64,000 nt of DNA from an uncultured Lachnospiraceae bacterium (GTDB lineage: Bacteria; Bacillota; Clostridia; Lachnospirales; Lachnospiraceae). Positions 14,502-23,875 of the stretch are shown here, one piece after another (the first letter of the stretch is position 1; each line of letters opens with the position of its first letter). The notes beneath the pieces were generated by a model. The model was not told the DNA's origin. It did not search any database and saw nothing but the letters and a program-made list of their open reading frames with translations. The stretch is taken from positions 62,001-126,000 of the forward strand of contig CAMKQH010000009.1 in assembly GCA_946414885.1 (NCBI GenBank). Direction: 5' to 3'. The position numbers and the translations under genes are program-made.

Positions 14502-16193
14502 ATGGAAGAGAAGAATAAGAAAGTGTTTTCAACAATCCTATTGGCGGTTGGAGTGCTTTTCATCGTAGTCTCCGGAGGCATTTTTGTTTCCCAGACTTGG
14601 AAGTATCTGCCGGCGGGGGTAAAGTTTCTGGCCTTGCTGACGGTGACGGGCGGCATCTTCGGCGGATCGCTCTACACGGAAAAGCTTTCGCTGGAAAAGG
14701 CATCCACGGCGCTGTATTATCTGGGCGTTTGCTTTTCAGGTTTTACGACGGCGCTGCTTATGAGTCTTTTGGATGTTACTGCACGGCTCGGAGGCTTCGC
14801 GGTATTATCCGTCATGTCAGTTCCCGTTGTGATCAGATTCCTGCGGGAAAAGAGCCTGATCGACGTCATCATTCAAATTTTCCTGTGCGACGGCATGGTG
14901 CTGTGTACGGCAGGTGAAGAATCCGTCTTGTTTGGAAATGAGTGGACCATGATCTGTGCGGCTACTTTGGTTATGGGACTTGCAGGCTTTGTTTATTACT
15001 GTAAGCGTGAGTTTACCGAGACAAACGCGATCCAGACCGTGGCGCTGTTGGCATTTGGCGTTCATGCAATCCCTTGCTACCTGTCGACGTTCATCAATCT
15101 GTTTGTTGCGGATTCCTTCCTCTTTGGCCTGTTCCCGGTCCTTTTGCTTGTGGCAGCGGTATCGGTGGTTTACGTGGCATGTGACAGACCCATTTTGTTA
15201 AGAATCCTGCAGAGCTGCGCATTATTATACGGTGCCTTTGCAACTACCCAGAGCATTTATCTCCACGTATTTGAAAGGGCCGGTTATCCGGAATTTGCCA
15301 CGGCTACGTTCGCGGCGTTTGTGATCGGACTGATCCTGATGGCATTCCTTGAGCGCACGGAGCTTTTCGTGGCATGCGGCGCCATGACGTTATTGTTATC
15401 TTTTGCTCAGGTGCTGGGCTACGTGATCATTAGCGACGAAATGAGGAATGGGATGTTGTGTCACCCTTACGGCTTTGGCGTCTGCATCGCCCTGGTGGCG
15501 TGGAAGCTGCTCCGTGACCCGGACGTAAGCTGGGGAAAGCTCAGTAAGGTTATGGCTGTCCTTGCTGCCCTGAACTTGAATGGCATTCTTTCTTATCTCA
15601 CGAGAGATTACGGTTGGCAATACGGCATATTCTTTATTTTGTCCCTTTCGGCATTGCTGGCAACCTTCGTTTTGGAAGCGTTCAATCGTGAGGTCGACGT
15701 TCAGATGGCTCTGAAGAGCATGTCCATATTCTTTGCATTCCTTGCACTTTGGATCCACCCCGTAGTTTCCACGAAGATCTATTCGCAGGCTGGGCACGAG
15801 CTGCTTGCAGACTTCGGAACGGAGTATTTCGTCATTCTTGCAGGAGTTGCTATTGTTCTTTTGGGAATTATTTGGTATGATAGGTTCAAGGGAATTCGTT
15901 CCCTCCAGTTTATTGGAACTTGTCTGCTGCTGGCGATACTGGTCATTCACAATCTGGCCGTACCCGCATTGCCGAACGTGATGTTCCTGGGAGTTGTGAC
16001 GCTGGTTATGCTGATCGTTGCCACACTGCTGAAAAAGAAGGATTACGCCATGGCGTCGGCTGCCACTCTGATCCTGGTGGCTCTGTACCTTACCAGAGAT
16101 CTTTGGATGAGCATCGCATGGTGGGTATACCTCTTCGTGGCAGGCGTTGGGCTTGTGATCTTTGCGATCAAGAAGGAAAAGGCTGAGAAGTAA
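14502..16193 (+). CDS. Large polytopic membrane protein (DUF2157/SCO7613-like)
   Basis: 563 residues from ATG 14502 with AAAGAGG 7 nt upstream (the in-frame GTG at 14496 touches the RBS). A short charged N-terminus (EEKNKKVFS) is followed by roughly 15 hydrophobic segments to the end and a KKEKAEK tail, with no sizeable soluble domain. The opening pattern LLAVGVLFIVVSGGIFVSQTW, then FLALLTVTGGIFGGSLY, resembles clostridial DUF2157/SCO7613-type membrane proteins of unknown role. Its stop is 1 nt before the histidine kinase start, so it is likely co-expressed with, and perhaps sensed or regulated by, that two-component system. Confidence 0.7.
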   Translation: MEEKNKKVFSTILLAVGVLFIVVSGGIFVSQTWKYLPAGVKFLALLTVTGGIFGGSLYTEKLSLEKASTALYYLGVCFSGFTTALLMSLLDVTARLGGFAVLSVMSVPVVIRFLREKSLIDVIIQIFLCDGMVLCTAGEESVLFGNEWTMICAATLVMGLAGFVYYCKREFTETNAIQTVALLAFGVHAIPCYLSTFINLFVADSFLFGLFPVLLLVAAVSVVYVACDRPILLRILQSCALLYGAFATTQSIYLHVFERAGYPEFATATFAAFVIGLILMAFLERTELFVACGAMTLLLSFAQVLGYVIISDEMRNGMLCHPYGFGVCIALVAWKLLRDPDVSWGKLSKVMAVLAALNLNGILSYLTRDYGWQYGIFFILSLSALLATFVLEAFNREVDVQMALKSMSIFFAFLALWIHPVVSTKIYSQAGHELLADFGTEYFVILAGVAIVLLGIIWYDRFKGIRSLQFIGTCLLLAILVIHNLAVPALPNVMFLGVVTLVMLIVATLLKKKDYAMASAATLILVALYLTRDLWMSIAWWVYLFVAGVGLVIFAIKKEKAEK

Positions 16194-16194
16194 A

Positions 16195-17466
16195 ATGCAA
16201 TTGGTACTCACTTTTATATACATAGCCGTGATCGGAGCAGTGCTGTTTTGTATGGCAGCGCTGCTCTTTCGAGGAGATGGAAGCGCCGGCAGCTGGACGT
16301 ATTTTACGTGTCAGGGCACGGTGGTTTTATGGTGTGCGTCCCAAATCTTGCAAATGATGGCAAAAACCAGGGGAGAACTGACGGCGGCGTTTCTTATCGG
16401 AAACGTGGGCATTTGTTTTGTTGGCTCCACCTGGTTTTATTTTACCATGCTTTACTCGGGAAGAAAGCTGAAAGGTCTGGTGAAGGTGGTCCCGGCGGTG
16501 GTTTCGGCGTTCTTTTACCTGAGCGTTCTGACGAATGAGCTGCATCATTTGTATTATCGGGATTTTTCTTTGGAGCACGTGATCCACGGACCGCTGTTCT
16601 ACGCGAACGTGACGTTTACGTATTTCTTCGCACTGACGGGTGCGGTGATCCTGTACGTAAAGATGGGACCGAAGCATCCGCTGGCCCGGAAGCTTGTGGT
16701 GGCATCCGTTCTGGTGCCGGTCGCGTTAAACGCCCTGTATCTTGTAGGTTTTGTGGCACCGTCCTTTGACATCACGCCGCTGGGATTCGCGATCTCGGTA
16801 TTCCTTGTGATGATGGCGGCATTTAAATATCGTTTTATGAATTTGAGGAAAGAACTGGCGATTACGAACGAGAAGCTTCTTTTGGAGCAGGAGAGAAACC
16901 GGATCGCGCAGCAGGTGCATGATACGGCGGGACATACGCTGACCATGATCCAGTCCTACATGAAGCTGGCGGAGATCTCTGCCGGAAAGGAAAACTTCGA
17001 CGAGGTCAAGGGGTATCTGACCGAGGCCAGACAACTGACGGGCCAGGGTATCAAGGAGCTCCGGGAATCCATCAACATGCTTCGCGAGGAGGCGGAGTAT
17101 GAACTGCTCACGCAGGGCGTAATGCAGCTGGCAAACCAGATGAAGGAGATTCCTGTGGAGGTGACCGTTCGCGGCGAGGACGGAAAGCAGTATTCCCACC
17201 TGTCCAAGACTGTGTACGACACGGTGAGGGAGAGCATGACCAACACTCTGAAATATGCAGAGGCGTCGAAGATGGACGTGGTCATCCGGTTTACGAAGAA
17301 TGCCGTGGAGCTGATGATTGCGGATGACGGCAAGGGATGCGAAAACATTCAGGACAACAACGGCCTTCGCGGAATCCGGGAGAGGGTTCAGAAGGCGGGC
17401 GGAACGGTGAGCTTTATCTCTTCGCCCGGGGAAGGATTTTTGACCAGAGTGAAATTGCCGCTTTAG
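16195..17466 (+). CDS. Sensor histidine kinase, NarL-partner (HisKA_3) type
   Basis: 423 residues from ATG 16195. About seven transmembrane helices occupy residues 1-210 (7TM histidine-kinase-like sensor). The dimerisation/phosphoacceptor segment is NRIAQQVHDTAGHTLTMIQS with H242. The HATPase domain shows KYAEASKMDVV, IADDGKGCE and GLRGIRERVQKAGGTV. It should phosphorylate the response regulator encoded next. ATG follows the previous stop by one base, so translational coupling is expected. The signal is unknown; absence of an extracellular domain suggests membrane or cell-envelope sensing. Confidence 0.93.
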   Translation: MQLVLTFIYIAVIGAVLFCMAALLFRGDGSAGSWTYFTCQGTVVLWCASQILQMMAKTRGELTAAFLIGNVGICFVGSTWFYFTMLYSGRKLKGLVKVVPAVVSAFFYLSVLTNELHHLYYRDFSLEHVIHGPLFYANVTFTYFFALTGAVILYVKMGPKHPLARKLVVASVLVPVALNALYLVGFVAPSFDITPLGFAISVFLVMMAAFKYRFMNLRKELAITNEKLLLEQERNRIAQQVHDTAGHTLTMIQSYMKLAEISAGKENFDEVKGYLTEARQLTGQGIKELRESINMLREEAEYELLTQGVMQLANQMKEIPVEVTVRGEDGKQYSHLSKTVYDTVRESMTNTLKYAEASKMDVVIRFTKNAVELMIADDGKGCENIQDNNGLRGIRERVQKAGGTVSFISSPGEGFLTRVKLPL

Positions 17467-17520
17467 GTGCCCTAAAGACACCGGAAAACGATATGTTTAG
17501 AAATATGTGGGGAGAATGGC

Positions 17521-18177
17521 ATGGAGAAGATTAAGGTTTTGATTGCAGACGACGTGATGATCTTAAGACAGGGTCTGAAGGCAGTGTTGGAACAGGATGA
17601 AGGAATCCAGGTGGTGGCACTGGCGGAGAATGGCAAGGAAGCCTTTGAAAAGTGCAAGGTGTTCCGGCCGGACGTGGTGATGATGGACATGCGGATGCCG
17701 GATTATGACGGCGCTTATGGCATCAAGGCCATCAAGGAGCAATGCCCGGGCGTGAAGGTCCTGGTGCTGACCACGTTTGACGACGAGGAGACCATAGACA
17801 AGGCGCTCTCCAGCGGCGCTGACGGATATATCCTGAAGGAGATGGAGGACGCAAAGGTGATCGCCTCCGTCAAGAGCGTGCATTCCGGGATCAGCGTCTT
17901 CGGTGACGGCGTGTACCGCGTGATGCGAAAGCGCATGGAGGAGGCACCCGCCCAAAAGCAGGACACGGCGCAGGATGAGGATACCATCTTGACAGCAAGG
18001 GAGTTGGACGTGGTAAAATTGGTTGCGCAGGGTTATGATAACAAGGAGATCGCCGGGGAACTTTACTTGGCGGAGGGCACGGTGCGAAACCAGATCTCGA
18101 AGATCTTGGAGAAACTGGAGTTGAAGGACCGGACGCAGCTTGCGGTATATGCGGTGAAACACGGATTGGACGAATAG
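17521..18177 (+). CDS. NarL/LuxR-family response regulator
   Basis: 218 residues. The receiver domain (1-~120) has the acidic pair D10-D11, phospho-acceptor D56 in VVMMDMRMP, T in VLVLTTFDDEE and K in YILKEM. The LuxR helix-turn-helix is at ~150-215 (TARELDVVKLVAQGYDNKEI, then LAEGTVRNQISKILEKL). It is the cognate regulator of the kinase 54 nt upstream and probably controls its own operon or envelope genes. Confidence 0.95.
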   Translation: MEKIKVLIADDVMILRQGLKAVLEQDEGIQVVALAENGKEAFEKCKVFRPDVVMMDMRMPDYDGAYGIKAIKEQCPGVKVLVLTTFDDEETIDKALSSGADGYILKEMEDAKVIASVKSVHSGISVFGDGVYRVMRKRMEEAPAQKQDTAQDEDTILTARELDVVKLVAQGYDNKEIAGELYLAEGTVRNQISKILEKLELKDRTQLAVYAVKHGLDE

Positions 18178-18196
18178 TCTGTTGGGAGGTGGCGCT

Positions 18197-18454
18197 ATGT
18201 TTGGTTTGTTTGGCGGAGTGAAGAAGAATTCTGAACTGGAGCATCTGATCGAGCGCATGGAGAATAACATGGCGAACAACTATAAAGATGCCGCCCAGGA
18301 GTATCTTGTGGAGTTTGAAGCGAAGTTTAAGGAACTGTCTGAGAATGGCGGCTTAAACGAGAAACAAAAAGCACATTACGAATCCCTTCTGGATTCTTAC
18401 AAGATCAGGATGAAGGGATTTACGCATAAGGATCAAAAGCCCTATTGGACCTAA
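18197..18454 (+). CDS. Small hypothetical cytoplasmic protein
   Basis: 85 residues from ATG 18197 (GGGAGGTGG upstream). The sequence FGLFGGVKKNSELEHLIERM continues as a charged, helix-rich protein with NYKDAAQEYLVEFEAKFKEL and a closing KDQKPYWT. No transmembrane helix or known domain. It follows the response regulator by 19 nt, inside the operon. Function unknown. Confidence 0.7.
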   Translation: MFGLFGGVKKNSELEHLIERMENNMANNYKDAAQEYLVEFEAKFKELSENGGLNEKQKAHYESLLDSYKIRMKGFTHKDQKPYWT

Positions 18455-18483
18455 AGCAATATTTGAAAATAAGGAGAACGAGA

Positions 18484-19320
18484 ATGACAAAGCGAAGTTG
18501 GAAAACGTGTCTGGTCGTCCTTGCGGCGAGCGCGATGATGGCAGGATGTGCGGGCAAGGAGGAAGAGATCAGCGTTGAACAGTCGGCACCGGTCAGCATT
18601 GAGGTGAGCCAGGCAACTCCCGAGCCTAAACCGGAAAAGGATTGGGCGGAGCACTACAAGGATTTTTTCAAAAACTATATTCTGAATGATCATCAGATGA
18701 CGTTAGCCTATCGTGAGAGGAGCGTCGGAGGCGTGATCATTCGCGTGACCCAGGCAAATAAAAGCGGCAGAGGTTACGAACGCTATGAATTTGAGGGAAA
18801 GGAGCCGACGGGCAACTACCTGGAAATTTATAATGATGAGCAGGGTGTGGTTTACTACAAGAGTCAGATCAGGGATCATGAACCAATCCTTTCCAAGACG
18901 GAAGGCATGATGAGTGAATTGGAGGCATCCATTGGAGTGGACAACCTCATCAAGTTTACGGACGAGGACGTGCTCGGGGCGACGTATGAACGTGAGGAGA
19001 CGGAGGAAGGCACCGTCTACGACGTGTTATACGCAAGAATTCTTCACAAGACCACGACAAGAGCAAACAGATACATCAAATATTATTTTTATGTCAACAG
19101 GGTTACGCAGGATTTGGAAAAAATCGTGATCCAGGATGCGGGCGATGAAACCATATGTTACGTTTCTCCCATTGAAAGCATTGAAATTCCGGAAGAATTA
19201 CTGAATGCAAAGAAGGTAAAGAAGAAGGAGGATTTCCTGTATAATCTCGGCAAGGAGATCATGAAGCATTCTTTGGAGGCGACGGGCGTAAAATCTGACA
19301 GTTTGGACAAAATGAAATGA
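18484..19320 (+). CDS. Lipoprotein of unknown function
   Basis: 278 residues from ATG 18484 (AAGGAG upstream; 13 extra upstream codons lack an RBS). A lipobox is clear: LVVLAASAMMAGC, with the lipidated Cys at residue 21. After an acidic linker (SVEQSAPVSIEVSQATPEPK) comes a beta-rich domain with repeated YYKSQ, YEREETEEGTVYDV and YIKYYFYVNRVTQDLEKIVI, similar in feel to LolA/LppX-like clostridial lipoproteins. It overlaps tatD by 4 nt (ATGA). Probably an extracellular sensor or lipid-binding component working with the two-component system, by context only. Confidence 0.75.
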   Translation: MTKRSWKTCLVVLAASAMMAGCAGKEEEISVEQSAPVSIEVSQATPEPKPEKDWAEHYKDFFKNYILNDHQMTLAYRERSVGGVIIRVTQANKSGRGYERYEFEGKEPTGNYLEIYNDEQGVVYYKSQIRDHEPILSKTEGMMSELEASIGVDNLIKFTDEDVLGATYEREETEEGTVYDVLYARILHKTTTRANRYIKYYFYVNRVTQDLEKIVIQDAGDETICYVSPIESIEIPEELLNAKKVKKKEDFLYNLGKEIMKHSLEATGVKSDSLDKMK

Positions 19321-20099
19321 GCGAATTGATTTTTGATACTCACGCACATTATGACGACAAGGCTTTCGACGAGGACCGGGAGCAGCTTTTGGAGCGGCTT
19401 CCCGCCGGAGGGATCGGAAGGGTTGTCAACGTGGGCTCTACGGTTGCCTCCTGTGAGGCATGCCTGAAGCTCGCTGAAAAATATGATCACGTATACGCGG
19501 CCGTCGGAGTGCATCCGTCAGAGACGGAGGAGCTGAACGAAGAGCGTTTTGAGCGTCTCAGGCAGCAGTGTCAGCACCCAAAGTGCGTGGCCGTCGGCGA
19601 GATCGGCCTGGATTATTACTGGCCGGAGCCAGAAGCTGACATGCAAAAGAAATGGTTTGAGAGACAGCTGGAACTGGCGCGGGAGATCAATAAACCCGTG
19701 ATCATTCATTCCAGGGAGGCTTGCAAGGACACGCTGGACGTTCTGCGGGCCCATGCGGCGGAGGAGATTGGCGGCGTGATCCACTGCTACTCGTATTCCG
19801 CGGAGACGGCAAGAGATTATTTGAAACTGGGATTCTTTTTTGGGATCGGCGGCGTACTGACTTTTAAGAATTCCAAGAAATTAAAGGAAACCGTGGAAAT
19901 GCTGCCCATGGAATCCATGATACTGGAGACGGATTGCCCGTATCTGGCGCCTGCGCCGCATCGTGGCAAACGGAATTCTTCCCTAATGCTGCCGTACGTG
20001 GTGGAAGCCATGGCGCAGATCAAAGGAATTTCTCCCGAAGAGGTGCGACGCATCACCTGGGAGAACGCATGCAGAATGTACCGGATGGACGTGCGGTAA
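19317..20099 (+). CDS. tatD: TatD-family metal-dependent DNase
   Basis: 260 residues. Amidohydrolase-fold metal ligands are all seen: FDTHAHYDD at the start, GEIGLDYYW (Glu), IIHSREA, VIHCYS and ILETDCPYLAP. These are the five TatD motifs. It hydrolyses DNA 3'->5' or acts as a D-aminoacyl-tRNA/DNA quality enzyme, depending on the homologue. Its start overlaps the lipoprotein stop (ATGA). Confidence 0.95.
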   Translation: MSELIFDTHAHYDDKAFDEDREQLLERLPAGGIGRVVNVGSTVASCEACLKLAEKYDHVYAAVGVHPSETEELNEERFERLRQQCQHPKCVAVGEIGLDYYWPEPEADMQKKWFERQLELAREINKPVIIHSREACKDTLDVLRAHAAEEIGGVIHCYSYSAETARDYLKLGFFFGIGGVLTFKNSKKLKETVEMLPMESMILETDCPYLAPAPHRGKRNSSLMLPYVVEAMAQIKGISPEEVRRITWENACRMYRMDVR

Positions 20100-20156
20100 G
20101 ACGTCTGATCCGGAATGGTAGGGTTTTTGGCGCATGAGGCGCCGCGGAGGATAGTA

Positions 20157-21035
20157 ATGGAAATTGTACGGATGATACTGCCGGTCCTGGTGGGAGCCAT
20201 TATCGGTTGTTTCACGAATTATATAGCGATCAAGATGTTGTTTCGCCCTCAGAAGGAGAAGAGGATCGGAAAGTGGCACGTGCCCTTTACGCCCGGCATC
20301 ATTCCGAAGAACCAGAAAAGGCTTGCCGCGGCGATCGGTGATGCCGTTGGCGGTCATCTGTTTAACATGGATGCCATCAAGGATAGCTTTCAAAAAAACG
20401 GCACGAAAGAAAAACTGGTAAAGAAGGTCGCGACGGCCCTTTATGAGAGTGAGGCCTGCATCGGGGATTTCTTTTCTTCGGATGAGAATCATGACGAACT
20501 GATCGGGAAATTCAGCGGCATCATGGCGGGGGCCGTGGCGGATAAGGTGCGCCAGATCGAGTTTAAGCCCATCGTCGCAGAGATCGGCAAGGACGCAATG
20601 AGTGATCTCTTGAGCCACAAGATGATCGCCATGCTGATCAATGAGGAGCGACAGGATGCCATCTACGATCGCATTGCACAGGCGATTCACAAGTATCTGG
20701 AGGAGAACGGCGAGGAGATGGTGCGCAGCGCGATTCTTCAGAACGTTAAAGAGATAGAGCATAAGCCGATCAAGGAGATCGTGCAGGCGGGCACCAGCCA
20801 GGAGGGTCTGGAAAACGTGGCCAATTACCTGGTGGACCGTGCGGCAGACCGCTTTGGCGCTGCGATCCTGCAGGCTGTGGACGTAAGCTCCGTGGTCCGG
20901 GAGCGCGTGGAAAGCATGGACGTGGCGGAGATGGAGAAACTTACGCTGTCCGTGTGCAGCAAGGAGCTTTCAGCGGTAGTTTATCTGGGTGCCGTGATCG
21001 GTGCCGTGATCGGTGTCATCAATATTTTCACCTAA
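20157..21035 (+). CDS. DUF445-family membrane protein
   Basis: 292 residues from ATG 20157 (CGGAGG upstream). An N-terminal helix (MILPVLVGAIIGCFTNYIAI) leads to the family signature KMLFRPQKEKRIGKWHVPF and TPGIIPKNQKRLAAAIGDAVG, then a long helical soluble segment and a C-terminal membrane helix (VVYLGAVIGAVIGVINIF). Both ends lie in the membrane. The family (YheB-like in Bacillus) is of unknown function. The 3' end contains a short nucleotide duplication (GTGCCGTGATCG twice) encoding GAVIGAVIG. Confidence 0.88.
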   Translation: MEIVRMILPVLVGAIIGCFTNYIAIKMLFRPQKEKRIGKWHVPFTPGIIPKNQKRLAAAIGDAVGGHLFNMDAIKDSFQKNGTKEKLVKKVATALYESEACIGDFFSSDENHDELIGKFSGIMAGAVADKVRQIEFKPIVAEIGKDAMSDLLSHKMIAMLINEERQDAIYDRIAQAIHKYLEENGEEMVRSAILQNVKEIEHKPIKEIVQAGTSQEGLENVANYLVDRAADRFGAAILQAVDVSSVVRERVESMDVAEMEKLTLSVCSKELSAVVYLGAVIGAVIGVINIFT

Positions 21036-21086
21036 ATGGCTTTTAAGACTTTCATTGGATACTGACAAAAGAAAAGAGGAATCAAA

Positions 21087-21926
21087 ATGCCTACGACGCA
21101 CGCACATTACGTACACGGGGAAGAGGTACGAAAGAAAATAAATCCCGAAGCCCGGGAGATCATTGACAAATATCCGGAGCTGTTTCATTTTGGAGTACAC
21201 GGACCGGATCTGCTCTTCTACTATGACGCGCTGAAAAAGAATCACGTAAACCAGACGGGGGGAAAGATCCATGACCTTCCCGGAAGGGATTTCTTTGAGA
21301 ATGCGGCGAAGGTCCTGCAAGGACTTTCTGAGGAAGAGAGCGGCGATTATCGGCCGTCCCTGTCCTATATATACGGTTTCTTATGTCATTTTTCTTTAGA
21401 TCTTTACTGCCATGGATACGTGCAGGAAAAGATGGATGCCAGCGGCATCTCCCATGCGGAGATCGAGGCGGAGATGGACCGCGAACTCCTTGTGCGGGAA
21501 GGCCTGGATCCCATCCGGACAAAGCTGACGGGGCATCTTGTTCCCTCCGGAAAGAATGCGCGCGTGATCAGCAGGTTTTATGAGGAGATCTCCCAGGAAG
21601 AGGTCTTCAAGGCCATGAAGGACATGGTGAAGTTCCTGGATTATCTAGTGCTTCCGCAGAAGGTAAAGCGTTCCGTGATCCTGGGAGTGCTGAAGGCCGT
21701 CGGACAATATGACGGTAAGCACGGGCTGATCATCAATTATGAGAAGAATCAGGAGTGTGCGGACAGCACGGAGCGGCTCCTTGCGTTGATGGAGGAAGCG
21801 GTGGATTTTGCGGCAGGGCTGATCGATGCGTTCCCTAAGATGGGCGATGAATACCGATATAACTTCCTTTCGATCGATCCTTCGTCGGGTGAGGTTTATC
21901 CGGCCAAGACAAAAGCGGAAAAATAA
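21087..21926 (+). CDS. Zinc-dependent phospholipase C-like protein
   Basis: 279 residues, no signal peptide. Likely Zn ligands: THAHYVHGEEV, HFGVHGPDLLFYY, FLCHFSLDLYCHGYV and downstream acidic residues. The family is the S1-P1/zinc-phospholipase-C fold commonly annotated 'zinc dependent phospholipase C' in Firmicutes. The lack of a secretion signal argues against a toxin-like role and suggests intracellular phosphodiesterase action. The MFS gene starts 16 nt downstream, so this begins the transporter/polymerase run. Confidence 0.85.
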   Translation: MPTTHAHYVHGEEVRKKINPEAREIIDKYPELFHFGVHGPDLLFYYDALKKNHVNQTGGKIHDLPGRDFFENAAKVLQGLSEEESGDYRPSLSYIYGFLCHFSLDLYCHGYVQEKMDASGISHAEIEAEMDRELLVREGLDPIRTKLTGHLVPSGKNARVISRFYEEISQEEVFKAMKDMVKFLDYLVLPQKVKRSVILGVLKAVGQYDGKHGLIINYEKNQECADSTERLLALMEEAVDFAAGLIDAFPKMGDEYRYNFLSIDPSSGEVYPAKTKAEK

Positions 21927-21942
21927 GGAGAGGCTACGTGGA

Positions 21943-23202
21943 ATGAAGCAGAAAATAACTAAGCAGGAACGCAACTGGATCTTGTATGACGTGGGTAATT
22001 CCGCATTTACCATGCTGGCCACGACGATCATTCCCATATATTTTAATTACATTGCCGGGCAGCAGGGCGTCAGCTCCGTGGATTATCAGGCGTACTGGGG
22101 CTACACGGCATCCATCGCAACGCTGATCGTGGCAATCCTGGGCCCCATCGTGGGAACCTTTACGGATAATAAAAATTTCAAGAAGCCTGTTTTTCTGGCG
22201 TCTCTGGCAATTGGCTCCATCGGATGCGTTTCCCTTGGATTTGCGGGACACTGGCTGGCTTTTTTGATACTGTTTATCATCTCTAAGATTGGTTATTCCT
22301 CGAGCTTGATCTTTTATGACTCGATGTTGCCGGACGTAACGACGAAGGAGCGCATGGACAAGATCTCGACTGCAGGATATGCCTGGGGCTATATTGGCAG
22401 CTGTGTTCCCTTCATCCTTTGTCTTGTCGTCGTGCTTGGAAAGGACAAGGTCGGACTGAGCATGGAGCTGGCAATGACGTTGTCCTTTGTGATCACGGCA
22501 GTTTGGTGGGTTGGCATGACCGTGCCGCTCCTTCGGACGTATCAGCAAAAGTACTACGTGGAATGCCGGGAGCATGCGGTGGCGGAAACCTTTAAGCGTC
22601 TGGGAAGCACGCTTGCAAATGCACGAAAGCACAGCAAGATCTTCTGGTTCCTGATCGCATTTTTCTTTTACATTGACGGCGTGTATACCATCATAGACAT
22701 GGCGACGGCTTATGGAACGGCACTGGGGCTTAGCAGTTCCGGTCTGCTCCTGGCACTTTTGGTGACGCAGATCGTGGCGTTCCCCTGCGCCATTATCTTT
22801 GGCAGGCTGGCCCAGAAATTCGAGGCAGAGAGATTGATCACGGTATGCATCGCGGCGTATCTTGGCATCGTGATCTTTGCCGTATTCCTGACGAACATTG
22901 TGGAGTTCTGGATCTTGGCCGTTCTTGTGGGCATGTTCCAGGGCGGCATACAGGCACTTTCCAGATCTTATTTTACAAAGATCATCCCGCCGGAGCAGTC
23001 GGGAGAGTTCTTTGGGATTTATGACATCTGCGGCAAGGGTGCGGCATTCCTCGGAACGACGCTGGTGGGCGTTGCAACGCAGCTGACGGGCAGCAATAAC
23101 AAGGGTATCAGCGTGCTAACCGTTTTATTTGTTTTGGGACTGCTCTTCTTTAGAATAGCGGCAGCCTCTGCCAAAAAGGATGAAGGGAATGGAAAAGCCT
23201 GA
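21943..23202 (+). CDS. UMF1-family MFS transporter (Atg22-like)
   Basis: 419 residues from ATG 21943 (AAGGAGAGG upstream). The opening ERNWILYDVGNSAFTMLATT is the hallmark of UMF1/Atg22-type permeases; about 12 membrane helices follow, with GGIQALSRSYFTKIIPPEQS as the second half-signature. Substrate unknown; yeast Atg22 exports amino acids. The end overlaps the YolD-like gene by 14 nt. Confidence 0.9.
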   Translation: MKQKITKQERNWILYDVGNSAFTMLATTIIPIYFNYIAGQQGVSSVDYQAYWGYTASIATLIVAILGPIVGTFTDNKNFKKPVFLASLAIGSIGCVSLGFAGHWLAFLILFIISKIGYSSSLIFYDSMLPDVTTKERMDKISTAGYAWGYIGSCVPFILCLVVVLGKDKVGLSMELAMTLSFVITAVWWVGMTVPLLRTYQQKYYVECREHAVAETFKRLGSTLANARKHSKIFWFLIAFFFYIDGVYTIIDMATAYGTALGLSSSGLLLALLVTQIVAFPCAIIFGRLAQKFEAERLITVCIAAYLGIVIFAVFLTNIVEFWILAVLVGMFQGGIQALSRSYFTKIIPPEQSGEFFGIYDICGKGAAFLGTTLVGVATQLTGSNNKGISVLTVLFVLGLLFFRIAAASAKKDEGNGKA

Positions 23203-23602
23203 GGGAAAATATGCGGACATTCTAGACCTCCCGCACCATCAGTCATCGAGAAGGCCACACATGCCACTCTCGGAGCGCGCGGCGCAGTTTATGCCCTTTG
23301 CGGCATTAACCGGGTATGATGCGGCGATCGCAGAGGCAGGGCGACAGACGGAAGAGTTCCGGGAGATGGACGAGAGTGAAAAGGCCTTGCTGGATGAGAC
23401 GCTCCGGGTGCTTGAGGAGCGGAAGGGGGAACGGCCGGAGGTCAAGACCACGTATTTTGTGCCGGATCCCGTAAAGGACGGCGGCGCGTACGTGGAGGTT
23501 ACGGGGAATTTTGTTAAGGTGGACCGCGCAAAGCGCGTAATGCTGTTGGAAGGCGGAACGCGGATTCCGCTGGATGAGATCACGCGGATTTTGATCCAGT
23601 GA
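23189..23602 (+). CDS. YolD-like protein
   Basis: 137 residues from ATG 23189; AAAAGG lies 9 nt upstream, and an in-frame ATG at 23180 lacks spacing. The YolD-like marks are PLSERAAQFMPFAALTGYD and the C-terminal small beta domain (GNFVKVDRAKRVMLLEGG, TRIPLDEITRI). YolD-like proteins are regularly found next to UvrX/YqjW Y-family polymerases on mobile elements and chromosomes of Firmicutes; here such a polymerase lies 274 nt downstream. It may tune access of the polymerase to the clamp; that is inference. Confidence 0.85.
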   Translation: MEKPEGKYADILDLPHHQSSRRPHMPLSERAAQFMPFAALTGYDAAIAEAGRQTEEFREMDESEKALLDETLRVLEERKGERPEVKTTYFVPDPVKDGGAYVEVTGNFVKVDRAKRVMLLEGGTRIPLDEITRILIQ

Positions 23603-23627
23603 GCTTGAGAAAAGAGAAGGTGATGGC

Positions 23628-23873
23628 ATGGAAGAGACGACAAACGCAGCTGAGGAGACGTTGGAAGTAACGCCGGAAGGGACGAAGGACGTAAAGTCGG
23701 AAGTACTCGAAAAGGTAAAGGGGTTCTTGATCGAGAACAAGGACGCACTGATGCTGGCAGGGCAGATCGCGATCGTTGCCATGATCTGCGTCGCCGGAAT
23801 CCGGAATGACATGGAGCCTCAGAATTGTTGCTGCAGAAGATGCAGGAAGAAGAGAAAGAAAAAGCGGAAGTAA
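23628..23873 (+). CDS. Small single-pass membrane protein with Cys/Lys-rich tail
   Basis: 81 residues, RBS GAAGGTG. An acidic N-terminus (EETTNAAEETLEVTPEG) is followed by one hydrophobic helix (~41-60, ALMLAGQIAIVAMICVAG) and a short tail NCCCRRCRKKRKKKRK. Four Cys in five positions followed by a basic run could bind metal or nucleic acid. The stop is 2 nt before the polymerase start. I know no family for it; the strong RBS and tight packing between YolD-like and polymerase genes support reality. Confidence 0.6.
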   Translation: MEETTNAAEETLEVTPEGTKDVKSEVLEKVKGFLIENKDALMLAGQIAIVAMICVAGIRNDMEPQNCCCRRCRKKRKKKRK

Positions 23874-23875
23874 TC

